DNA of 16,328 bases from VFJL01 sp043752345 (GTDB taxonomy: Bacteria > Pseudomonadota > Gammaproteobacteria > Burkholderiales > Nitrosomonadaceae). Where the stretch lies: the NCBI GenBank assembly GCA_043752345.1, contig JAYUYT010000026.1:1-16328 (forward strand). Reading direction: 5' to 3'. The translations under genes and the position numbers were made by a program. A model generated the notes under the pieces. The model worked only from the letters and a program-made list of their open reading frames with translations. It made no database searches and was not told the DNA's origin. Below are positions 7,049-14,551 of the stretch, piece after piece (the first letter of the stretch is position 1; every line of letters starts with the position of its first letter).

Positions 7049-7546
7049 ATGGCCACAGGAACAACTGAATCGTCCGACATCGCCGTCGGCCACATGGCTA
7101 ACGAATTTCTCACTTTCCGTTTGGGAAAAGAGGAATACGGCATCGAGATTCTGAAGGTGCAGGAGATACGCGGCTATGACGCGGTCACCCACATTGCCAA
7201 TGCGCCCGAATTTATCAAAGGTGTGGTCAATCTGCGCGGCATCATCGTGCCCATCGTCGACATGCGCATCAAATTCAGGCTCGAAAAAGCTGATTACGAT
7301 CAATTTACCGTGGTAATCATCCTGAACGTGTCGGGACGCGTAGTGGGCATCGTGGTGGATGCAGTCTCGGACGTGATCAATCTGGGTGCAGACCAGATGC
7401 GGCCGGCACCCGAGTTCGGTGCCACCATCAACGCGGAATACATCATGGGTCTGGGTACGGTAGGAGAGCGCATGTTGATCCTGATGGACATCGAGAAACT
7501 CATGAGCAGCAGCGACATGGGGCTGATCGAGCAGCTCGTGCATTGA
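7049..7546 (+). CDS. cheW: Chemotaxis adaptor CheW
   Basis: 165 aa, a single CheW domain of usual length. The characteristic segments are EFLTFRLGKEEYGIEILKV (residues ~19-37), VQEIRGY (~37-43) and GVVNLRGIIVPIVDMR (~58-73), followed by IVVDAVSDV and the C-terminal ILMDIEKLM. CheW bridges receptor tips to the P5 domain of CheA in the membrane-associated signalling array. AAGGAG ends eight bases before the ATG. The gap to rubredoxin (176 bases) is largely the palindromic element, and the first receptor gene starts 43 bases downstream, so cheW may be more tightly coupled to the receptors than to cheA. Confidence 0.95.
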   Translation: MATGTTESSDIAVGHMANEFLTFRLGKEEYGIEILKVQEIRGYDAVTHIANAPEFIKGVVNLRGIIVPIVDMRIKFRLEKADYDQFTVVIILNVSGRVVGIVVDAVSDVINLGADQMRPAPEFGATINAEYIMGLGTVGERMLILMDIEKLMSSSDMGLIEQLVH

Positions 7547-7589
7547 TCAATTAATTCACCAATTAACCAAGAAACTGAAGGGAGCCAAA

Positions 7590-9872
7590 ATGTTAAACAA
7601 TCTGACCATCAAAGCGCGCCTGATCCTGATCGTTTCCACCTTGTCGTTTCTGCTGATAGGCATCGGCTTGGTCGGTCTGCTTGGCATGAGCAAGACCAAC
7701 GAAGGCCTGCGTACGGTCTATATCGACCGCACCATGGCGCTCGGGCAGGTATCGGATGTCGACACCACAGTGTCGAGCATCCGCGCCGCGCTTAACAACG
7801 CGTTGTTATTCCCCAGTGATGACAACATTAATCGGCGACTCAGGGACATCGAGGCAGATACGGCGAAAGCACAAAAGATCTGGGCCAGCTACCAGGAAAG
7901 CTATTTCCCGCCGGAAGAGCGGGTGCTATCCGACAAGTTTTATGTAGCCTGGACCAATTTCACTAAACAAGGCTTCGAGCCGGTAATGGGCCATTTGCGC
8001 AACAGGAATATCGACGAAGGCAAGAGAGTCATCCAGACCCAATTCGGCACATTGGCGCCTGCGTTCCTGGAATCATTGGCAGCTCTGACCCAGATCCAGT
8101 TGGACATCGCCAAGACCGAATACGACCAGGCGGTGAGCCGCTACGAAACCATCCGCGCTATCACCATCGGCGCCATCGTGTTCGGCATCCTGTTTGCAGC
8201 TTTTGCGGGATTCCTGCTGGTGCGCGGGATCGGCCGCTCGCTCACGCAGGCAATGGGCGTGGCGGATGCGATTGCAGGCGGACGGCTGGACAGCAAGATC
8301 GAATTGGTGGGGCGCGACGAAGTAACGGAATTGCTGCACTCGATGCAGAAAATGAGCGAGGTGCTGAAGGGATTTTATGCGGCCCAGCTCGAAATGAAGA
8401 AGCAGCACGATGCCGGATCGACCAGCTACCGGATTGCGGCTGACAGGTTCTCGGGCAGCTATGGCGAAATGGCGACGGCAACCAACGATCTGGTCGCTTC
8501 GCATATTGCGGTGCAGACGAAGGTCGTGGAAGTGGTCGCGCGTTATGCACAGGGCGATCTGTCGGTAAATATGGAGCAACTGCCAGGCGAGAAAGCAAAA
8601 ATCACCGAGGCGATGAACGGAGTCAAGGCCAGTCTGCAGGCGATCAACGGCGAAATCAAGGGGCTGGTGGATGCAGCCGTGGCGGGTGACTTCACCAAGC
8701 GCGGCGACGCGGCGCACTATCAGTACGAATTCAAGGCCATGGTCGACGGGCTGAACCAGTTGATGCAGACCAGCGAGACCGGGTTGAACGAGGTGGTACG
8801 TGTGCTGGGCGCATTGGCGCACGGCGATCTGACGGAGAAAATCACCAACGAATACCACGGTACCTTCGGCCAACTGAAGGATGACTCGAACCAGACGGTC
8901 GCGCAATTGACCGCCATTGTCTCGCAGATCAAGGAAGCGACCGAGTCTATCCACACGGCATCGAGCGAGATTGCGCAAGGCAACACCGATCTGTCGCAAC
9001 GCACCGAAGAGCAGGCATCGAGCTTGGAAGAAACCGCTTCCAGCATGGAAGAGTTGACTTCGACGGTGAAACAGAATGCAGAGAATGCGAAACAGGCTAA
9101 TCAATTGGCGGCATCAGCCTCCGAGGTGGCAGTTAGAGGCGGTGACGTGGTGGGTCAGGTCGTCATCACCATGTCTTCGATCAACGACAGTTCGAAGAAG
9201 ATCGTCGACATCATCAGCGTGATCGACGGCATCGCTTTCCAGACCAACATCCTGGCGCTGAATGCGGCGGTAGAAGCGGCGCGCGCGGGCGAACAAGGCC
9301 GTGGTTTCGCGGTGGTTGCGACTGAAGTGCGCAACCTGGCGCAGCGCAGTGCGGCAGCCGCCAAGGAGATCAAGGAATTGATCAGCGATTCGGTGGAGAA
9401 AGTCGGTTCGGGCACCAAGCTGGTGGATGAGGCCGGCAAGACCATGGAGGAAATCGTCAGTTCCGTGAAGCGCGTGACCGACATCATGTCTGAAATCACT
9501 GCCGCATCGCAGGAACAGAGCGCGGGCATTGAGCAGGTCAACCAGGCGATTACGCAGATGGACGAGGTCACGCAGCAGAACGCGGCGCTGGTGGAGCAGG
9601 CAGCTGCCGCTGCTGAATCAATGCAGGAGCAAGCGGAGAATCTCGCGCGTGCGGTGGCAACGTTCCGTCTGGAACAGGCAGCCCCGGGCATGACTGGCAC
9701 ATCGCATGCATCTGAGCGGCGCACTCCCAGCCGTGCGACCAACGTCGGTCGCTTGCCTGCAGGCAAGACCCCAGGCAAGAGCAGCAAGAGTGTCGCGCGT
9801 CCTGCACCCGCCAAATCAGTGGGGAGTGCCAGCGCAAAAACCGGAACCGACGATGATTGGTCTGAATTTTAA
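7590..9872 (+). CDS. Methyl-accepting chemotaxis protein with periplasmic sensor and multiple HAMP units
   Basis: 760 aa, inner-membrane receptor. TM1 lies at ~10-32, followed by a periplasmic helical sensor (~33-188, four-helix-bundle type) and TM2 at ~191-213. Several HAMP-like units follow in the cytoplasm: one after TM2 and further GDLS/GDFTKR/GDLTEK-type units near ~320, ~370 and ~415. The signalling domain (~455-715) has the methylation-helix motif EEQASSLEETASSMEELT and the hairpin tip DGIAFQTNILALNAAVEAAR. An Ala/Lys/Pro-rich tail ends in DWSEF, fitting the W-x-x-F docking pentapeptide for CheR/CheB. AAGGGAG precedes the ATG. The ligand is unknown. The periplasmic domain is nearly the same as in the next receptor. 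Confidence 0.93.
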   Translation: MLNNLTIKARLILIVSTLSFLLIGIGLVGLLGMSKTNEGLRTVYIDRTMALGQVSDVDTTVSSIRAALNNALLFPSDDNINRRLRDIEADTAKAQKIWASYQESYFPPEERVLSDKFYVAWTNFTKQGFEPVMGHLRNRNIDEGKRVIQTQFGTLAPAFLESLAALTQIQLDIAKTEYDQAVSRYETIRAITIGAIVFGILFAAFAGFLLVRGIGRSLTQAMGVADAIAGGRLDSKIELVGRDEVTELLHSMQKMSEVLKGFYAAQLEMKKQHDAGSTSYRIAADRFSGSYGEMATATNDLVASHIAVQTKVVEVVARYAQGDLSVNMEQLPGEKAKITEAMNGVKASLQAINGEIKGLVDAAVAGDFTKRGDAAHYQYEFKAMVDGLNQLMQTSETGLNEVVRVLGALAHGDLTEKITNEYHGTFGQLKDDSNQTVAQLTAIVSQIKEATESIHTASSEIAQGNTDLSQRTEEQASSLEETASSMEELTSTVKQNAENAKQANQLAASASEVAVRGGDVVGQVVITMSSINDSSKKIVDIISVIDGIAFQTNILALNAAVEAARAGEQGRGFAVVATEVRNLAQRSAAAAKEIKELISDSVEKVGSGTKLVDEAGKTMEEIVSSVKRVTDIMSEITAASQEQSAGIEQVNQAITQMDEVTQQNAALVEQAAAAAESMQEQAENLARAVATFRLEQAAPGMTGTSHASERRTPSRATNVGRLPAGKTPGKSSKSVARPAPAKSVGSASAKTGTDDDWSEF

Positions 9873-9895
9873 CGCGGATGGCAAGTGATCGTACA

Positions 9896-9965
9896 GCGTG
9901 GGCACGGCCTGATCATGTCCACGCGGATCATTAACCGGGGTGTAATCGGTAGAGTCGATTTTTTA
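9896..9965 (+). terminator. hairpins between the two receptor genes, weak terminator
   Basis: A 9-bp stem (9896-9904 with 9916-9924, core GCGTGG/CCACGC, one G-U pair) is followed by a smaller stem AATCG/CGATT (9944-9948 and 9956-9960) that runs straight into a T-tract. The second hairpin is short, so termination would be partial at best. The pair may lower expression of the second receptor or mark its own transcription unit. Confidence 0.35.
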
Positions 9966-10004
9966 CTGGAAATTGTAAACAACTAACCAATGAAAGGATA
10001 AAAA

Positions 10005-12842
10005 ATGCGTATCAATATGCCGGTAACTAATATCGAGAAGGAAATGAAGGACGGGCAGTTCCTCGTTTCCAAGACCGACCTTAAAGGGTTGATGGTCTAC
10101 TGCAATCAGGCTTTCATCGAGATGAGCGGTTACGACGAGAAGGAGTTGATTGGCTCACCGCACAACCTCATCCGGCATCCGGACATGCCGCCGGCGGCGT
10201 TCGAGGACCTTTGGGCGACCCTGAAAAAGGGCAAACCCTGGAGTGGGCTGGTCAAGAACCGCAGGAAGGACGGCGGATTCTACTGGGTTTATGCCAACGC
10301 CACCCCGATCACCGAAGGCGGCCAGGTTACCGGCTACATGTCATTACGCAGCAAGCCGAGTCGGGAGCAGATCCGGGCGGCAGAGGATCTCTATCGCGAG
10401 ATGCGCGAAGGCAAGTCAAAATTCCGCGTGGCGGGCGGAGAATTGGTCGCAACCGGTCTGCTGGGCAGTCTGAAGCGCAAGTTCAGGAGCTTGAGCATTC
10501 GCGGGCGAATTTTCAGCATCATCGGCTTTCTCTCGACAGCCATGATCGGGGTAGCTGCCCTCGGAATCATAGGCATGAATCAGGCCAACGAAGGCCTGCG
10601 TACGGTCTATGTCGACCGCACCGTGGCCCTTGGGCAGATATCCGATGTCGACACGACAGTGGCGAGTATCCGCGCCGCGCTTAACAATGCGTTGCTGTTC
10701 CCCAGCGATGAGAACATCAATCGGCGACTTGGGGAAATTGAAGCGGATACGGCAAAGGCGCAAAAGATCTGGACTGACTACCAGGCCAGTTATTTCACTC
10801 CGGAAGAGAGGGCATTGTCTGACAAGTTTTTGGCGGCTTGGATCAACTTCACTAAAGAAGGGTTCGAGCCGGTAATGAATCATTTGCGCAACCGCAACAT
10901 AGACGAAGCAAAAAGAGTCGTGCAAGCCCGATTTGGCACACTGGCTCCTGCATTTCTGGAATCGCTGGGAGGATTGACTCAAATCCAGTTGGATGTCGCC
11001 AAGAACGAATATGATCTGGCAGTTGCGCGCTACAAGCGCAACCAGACCATGATGATCGCTGCTACGGTTTTATGTGTGCTGCTGGCCTGTCTGATTGGCC
11101 TGCTGCTGCTGCGCGCCATCCTGCGACCGGTCAAGGCGGTGATGGATAACCTGGTGAGAATGTCCGAAGGCGACTACACCGGCCAGAACCAGGTTACGAA
11201 CTACGACGAGATCGGCAACCTCACCGAAGGCGTCAAATCCATGCAGATTCTGGCCGGTATGAGTCTGGATGAGAGCCGGTACGTGGCGAGCCAGAACCTG
11301 CGGATCAAGAACGCCTTGGATCAGGCAACTTCGGCAATGATGATCACGGATACCACAAACACGATCATCTACACCAACCAGGCGGTGCAGAAGATGCTGA
11401 GACTGGGTGAGGCGGAGTTGCGCAAGGAATTGCCGGATTTCAATGCCAACGAAGTGCTGGGAGCGGGATTTGACATCTTCAACCAGAAAATTCAACTGTC
11501 AACGCTGGCGCAGCCGCAACAGACGGTGACCGAGATTGGCGGACGCTCGTACGTGCTGACGTTGGTGCCGGTGATCAATCCGGCGGGTGAGCGGCTGGGC
11601 ACCGCGGTGGAATGGCAGGATCGCACCAACGAAGTGGCTATTGAGCACGAGGTAGCGGGCATCGTGACTGCGGCTAGCGCGGGTGATTTCAGCAAGAGGC
11701 TGTCGCTGGAAGGCAAAGATGGTTTCTTCAAGCAATTGACTGAAGGCATCAACGGCTTGATGGAAACCAGCTCGGTAGGTCTGAACGAAGTGGTACGAGT
11801 GCTGGGTGCATTGGCGCAAGGCGACCTGACCGAGAAAATCACCAACGATTACAAGGGCACGTTCGGTCAACTGAAAGATGACTCGAACCAGACGGTGGCG
11901 CAACTGACCGAGATCATAACGCAGATCAAGGAAGCGGCTGATCTGATCAATACCGCATCAAGCGAGATTGCACAGGGCAACAGCGATCTGTCGCAACGCA
12001 CCGAACAGCAGGCATCGAGCCTGGAGGAAACCGCTTCCAGCATGGAAGAGCTAACCGCCACGGTGAAACAGAATGCGGAGAACTCGAAACAGGCCAACCA
12101 GCTTGCCATCGGTGCCAGCGAAATTGCGGTCAAAGGTGGCAAAGTGGTCAGCCAGGTGGTCACCACCATGTCCTCGATCAACGACAGTTCGAAGAAGATC
12201 GTCGACATCATCAGCGTGATCGACGGCATCGCGTTCCAGACCAACATCCTGGCATTGAATGCCGCGGTGGAAGCGGCGCGCGCAGGCGAACAGGGGCGTG
12301 GTTTCGCGGTGGTCGCGACCGAAGTGCGCAATCTGGCACAGAGGAGTGCGGCCGCTGCCAAGGAGATCAAGGAACTGATCAGCGATTCGGTGGAGAAAGT
12401 CGGTTCGGGCACCAAGCTGGTGGATGAGGCTGGCAAGACCATGGAGGAAATCGTCAGTTCCGTAAAACGCGTAACCGATATCATGTCCGAAATCACTGCC
12501 GCATCGCAGGAGCAGAGCGCAGGTATCGAGCAGGTCAACCAGGCGATTACCTCGATGGACGAGGTCACGCAACAGAACGCGGCGCTGGTGGAACAGGCGA
12601 CTGCAGCAGCGGAATCGATGGAAGAGCAGGCGCAGAACCTGGCGACTTCCGTGGCCATATTCAAGTTGAGCGGAGGCGTGAGCCGCCGCCCTGCTGCGGG
12701 AGTTACACAGCTATCGGCCGCCAGATCTGCCGGGAAGGCGGAACCCAGGAAAATAGCCGCAGCTCCCGCAGCCAAGGCCAAACCGGCGCTGCGGAGCAAG
12801 GCGGCTGCCGCTGGGGGTGACGAAGACTGGGCAGAGTTCTAA
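10005..12842 (+). CDS. Aer-type PAS chemoreceptor with periplasmic sensor and internal PAS
   Basis: 945 aa. The N-terminal PAS (~15-120) strongly resembles the FAD-binding PAS of E. coli Aer: PHNLIRHPDMP, PWSGLVKNRRKDG and GYMSLRSK. N34, R57, H58, D60 and W70 occupy the same residue numbers as in Aer. TM1 follows at ~168-190, then a periplasmic helical domain almost the same as that of the upstream receptor, TM2 at ~349-372, HAMP, a second PAS (~430-540, NALDQATSAMMITD), further HAMP-like units (GDFSKR, GDLTEK), and a signalling domain (~645-915) with tip DGIAFQTNILALNAAVEAAR. The tail ends DWAEF, a CheR/CheB docking pentapeptide. Aer senses redox state through FAD but normally lacks a periplasmic domain, so this protein could integrate intracellular redox and external ligand signals. 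AAGGA precedes the ATG. FAD binding is inferred, not shown. Confidence 0.92.
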   Translation: MRINMPVTNIEKEMKDGQFLVSKTDLKGLMVYCNQAFIEMSGYDEKELIGSPHNLIRHPDMPPAAFEDLWATLKKGKPWSGLVKNRRKDGGFYWVYANATPITEGGQVTGYMSLRSKPSREQIRAAEDLYREMREGKSKFRVAGGELVATGLLGSLKRKFRSLSIRGRIFSIIGFLSTAMIGVAALGIIGMNQANEGLRTVYVDRTVALGQISDVDTTVASIRAALNNALLFPSDENINRRLGEIEADTAKAQKIWTDYQASYFTPEERALSDKFLAAWINFTKEGFEPVMNHLRNRNIDEAKRVVQARFGTLAPAFLESLGGLTQIQLDVAKNEYDLAVARYKRNQTMMIAATVLCVLLACLIGLLLLRAILRPVKAVMDNLVRMSEGDYTGQNQVTNYDEIGNLTEGVKSMQILAGMSLDESRYVASQNLRIKNALDQATSAMMITDTTNTIIYTNQAVQKMLRLGEAELRKELPDFNANEVLGAGFDIFNQKIQLSTLAQPQQTVTEIGGRSYVLTLVPVINPAGERLGTAVEWQDRTNEVAIEHEVAGIVTAASAGDFSKRLSLEGKDGFFKQLTEGINGLMETSSVGLNEVVRVLGALAQGDLTEKITNDYKGTFGQLKDDSNQTVAQLTEIITQIKEAADLINTASSEIAQGNSDLSQRTEQQASSLEETASSMEELTATVKQNAENSKQANQLAIGASEIAVKGGKVVSQVVTTMSSINDSSKKIVDIISVIDGIAFQTNILALNAAVEAARAGEQGRGFAVVATEVRNLAQRSAAAAKEIKELISDSVEKVGSGTKLVDEAGKTMEEIVSSVKRVTDIMSEITAASQEQSAGIEQVNQAITSMDEVTQQNAALVEQATAAAESMEEQAQNLATSVAIFKLSGGVSRRPAAGVTQLSAARSAGKAEPRKIAAAPAAKAKPALRSKAAAAGGDEDWAEF

Positions 12843-12878
12843 GCTGGGTTCCGTAAATTTACTGAAACGTGAAGGATC

Positions 12879-12915
12879 GGGCAGGAGCAGCGAAAGTTGC
12901 TCCTCCCCAGTCTTT
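12879..12915 (+). terminator. GNRA-loop hairpin terminator after second receptor
   Basis: Stem AGGAGCAGC (12883-12891) pairs with GTTGCTCCT (12896-12904) around a GAAA tetraloop, with one G-U pair. It is extended outward past a C-C mismatch by GGG/CCC (12879-12881 and 12906-12908). TCTTT follows shortly after. The strong stem with a weak T-tract fits a leaky terminator. CCCCAG at 12905-12910 could alternatively pair with CTGGGG at 12936-12941. Confidence 0.55.
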
Positions 12916-12972
12916 ATGCATGTTCTACAGGTTGTCTGGGGACATGACATTATTGATCGATGGATTGGAATC

Positions 12973-13004
12973 CGGCGTTCTGGTCGTGATTGAACGCCGC
13001 TTTT
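12973..13004 (+). terminator. hairpin with T-tail just upstream of cheR
   Basis: CGGCGTTC (12973-12980) and GAACGCCG (12992-12999) form a perfect 8-bp stem with an 11-base loop, followed by CTTTTA. The cheR start is only 30 bases further on, so this could act as an attenuator or second terminator, or as an mRNA 5' structure near the cheR ribosome site. Confidence 0.5.
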
Positions 13005-13034
13005 ACATATGAAGAGCAACCAAGGACAATTACC

Positions 13035-13904
13035 ATGGCCGAAGAGAAACTGCTAACAAGAGGTCATGAGTCGCGTGAATTCGAGTTTACGGCAACAGAC
13101 TTTGAACACATCCGCAAGCTGATTTATGACCGCGCCGGCATCTCCCTCAACGCCAGCAAGCAGGACATGGTCTACAGCCGCCTCGCTCGGCGACTGCGGG
13201 CCAACGATCTGACCCGATTCAAGGATTATCTGGAACTGCTGGAGGAAAATAATTCCGATGAATGGGAGGAATTCACCAATTCCCTGACTACCAATCTGAC
13301 TGCTTTCTTTCGTGAAGATCACCATTTTCCGCTGCTTGCTGCGCACATTAAAACCCGCAAGCGTGGTCAGCAAATTGAGCTTTGGTGCAGCGCCTCTTCC
13401 ACCGGTGAAGAGCCATATTCCATGGCAATAACCATGATGGAAGCATTTGGCACGCTTACGCCACCGGTACATATTCTGGCAACCGATCTGGATACCAACG
13501 TGTTGGCCAAGGCGCAACAAGGGGTATATCCCATGGAGCGGCTGGAAAAGATGTCCAGCGACAGGATCAAGCGTTTTTTCCTCAAAGGCACCGGCAAGCA
13601 CGAGGGGATGGCCAGAGTGCGCAAGGAACTGCGCGATATGATTACTTTCCGCCAGCTCAATCTGCTGGATGCATCCTGGCCGATACGCGGACCGTTTGAC
13701 GCCATATTCTGTCGTAATGTAATGATCTATTTCGACAAGCCTACCCAATACCAGATCCTGCAGAAATTTGTGCCGCTGCTGGGGCATGACGGCCTGATGT
13801 TTGCTGGTCACTCCGAGAGTTTCCACCACGCTGCGGACTTGTTCAAGCTGCGCAGCAAAACGGTTTACGAACTGGCGCAGAAACAGCGGGCGCAACATGG
13901 CTAA
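13035..13904 (+). CDS. cheR: Chemoreceptor glutamate methyltransferase CheR
   Basis: 289 aa, normal CheR length. ATG at 13035 has AAGGA eight bases upstream. An in-frame TTG at 12990 would run through the upstream hairpin and is rejected as the start. The N-terminal helical CheR domain (~16-75) is followed by TTNLTAFFRE (~85-94), the SAM-binding region WCSASSTGEEPYS (~117-129), ATDLD (~149-153) and CRNVMIYFD (~226-234). It transfers methyl groups from S-adenosylmethionine to receptor glutamates, raising kinase activity. The two receptors upstream end in W-x-x-F pentapeptides suited to tethering CheR. The stop overlaps the cheD start by eight bases, indicating translational coupling. Confidence 0.95.
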   Translation: MAEEKLLTRGHESREFEFTATDFEHIRKLIYDRAGISLNASKQDMVYSRLARRLRANDLTRFKDYLELLEENNSDEWEEFTNSLTTNLTAFFREDHHFPLLAAHIKTRKRGQQIELWCSASSTGEEPYSMAITMMEAFGTLTPPVHILATDLDTNVLAKAQQGVYPMERLEKMSSDRIKRFFLKGTGKHEGMARVRKELRDMITFRQLNLLDASWPIRGPFDAIFCRNVMIYFDKPTQYQILQKFVPLLGHDGLMFAGHSESFHHAADLFKLRSKTVYELAQKQRAQHG

Positions 13905-14508
13905 CAGCTACGAAGAACAGCTTGCGCCGAATGTTTATTTCGACCCGCACTTCAAACTGGAAGCGGCAAAGATACTGCCGGGAGAATACTATGCTACCGG
14001 GCGTGATATGTTGCTGGTCACCGTGCTTGGTTCCTGCGTTGCTGCGTGCATCCGCGATCACCAGAGCGGCATCGGCGGCATGAATCATTTCATGCTGCCG
14101 GATAGCGCTGCCGACGATGACAGCCCGATGGGGACATCGGCCCGCTACGGCACCTATGCGATGGAAATTCTCATCAACCAATTGCTGCAGTTGGGCGCGC
14201 GCCGGGCCAATCTGGAAGCCAAGGTCTTTGGCGGCGGCAATGTGATGAAAGGTCTCACCGTGGCCAACGTGGGTCAGCGCAATGCGGATTTCGTGCTGGA
14301 ATTCCTGGCCACGGAGAAAATTCGGCTGGTGGCGCAGGATCTGATCGATATCTATCCACGCAAGGTCTATTACTTCCCGAATAGCGGCAAGGTAATAGTG
14401 CGAAAGCTGCGTAACCTCCACAACAGCACCATTTTTACTCGCGAGAAGGACTATGGCGCTCGTCTGAAGAAATCCGATGTGGCAGGAGATGTGGAATTGT
14501 TTGGTTAA
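13897..14508 (+). CDS. cheD: Chemoreceptor glutamine deamidase CheD
   Basis: 203 aa. The start is the ATG at 13897, inside the last codons of cheR; it gives the family-typical N-terminus and an 8-base overlap. The catalytic pair is C47 (TVLGSCVAACI) and H64 (GGMNHFMLP). Their 17-residue spacing equals that of Cys27/His44 in Thermotoga CheD. VFGGGNVM and NSGKVIVRKL are further family segments. CheD deamidates selected receptor glutamines, creating methylatable glutamates. In Bacillus and Thermotoga it also works with CheC, but no CheC is present here. The position between cheR and cheB is standard for many betaproteobacteria. Confidence 0.95.
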   Translation: MANSYEEQLAPNVYFDPHFKLEAAKILPGEYYATGRDMLLVTVLGSCVAACIRDHQSGIGGMNHFMLPDSAADDDSPMGTSARYGTYAMEILINQLLQLGARRANLEAKVFGGGNVMKGLTVANVGQRNADFVLEFLATEKIRLVAQDLIDIYPRKVYYFPNSGKVIVRKLRNLHNSTIFTREKDYGARLKKSDVAGDVELFG

Positions 14509-14551
14509 ATTAAACCGATACCAGGAAACCCCTGAATAAGACAGGAACGCC

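Noticed and set aside
6720..7064. Reverse-strand open frame of about 114 codons across rubredoxin and the palindromic element
   Set aside because: Its middle is simply the translation of the repeat (VLSLSKYEWFHGLRQAQAE), a well-known type of spurious peptide produced by this repeat class, and it opposes a clear rubredoxin gene.
8073..9104. Long reverse-strand frame (343 codons) inside the first receptor gene
   Set aside because: It is antisense to an intact receptor, rich in His/Arg/Leu runs typical of antisense reading of GC-rich genes, and matches no family. The similar frame 11867-12799 in the second receptor is the same effect.
9932..9961. Possible second FliA promoter before the second receptor (TTAAC ... 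GTCGATTT)
   Set aside because: The -35 is poor and the spacing is off by about three bases from the consensus, so it does not meet the standard of the 3195 site.
12990..13034. Upstream TTG start for CheR
   Set aside because: It lies inside the hairpin before cheR and has no ribosome site; ATG at 13035 has AAGGA and gives normal CheR length.
13053..13898. Long reverse-strand frame (281 codons) opposite cheR
   Set aside because: It is antisense to a gene with all CheR motifs; composition is shadow-like and no start signal is seen.
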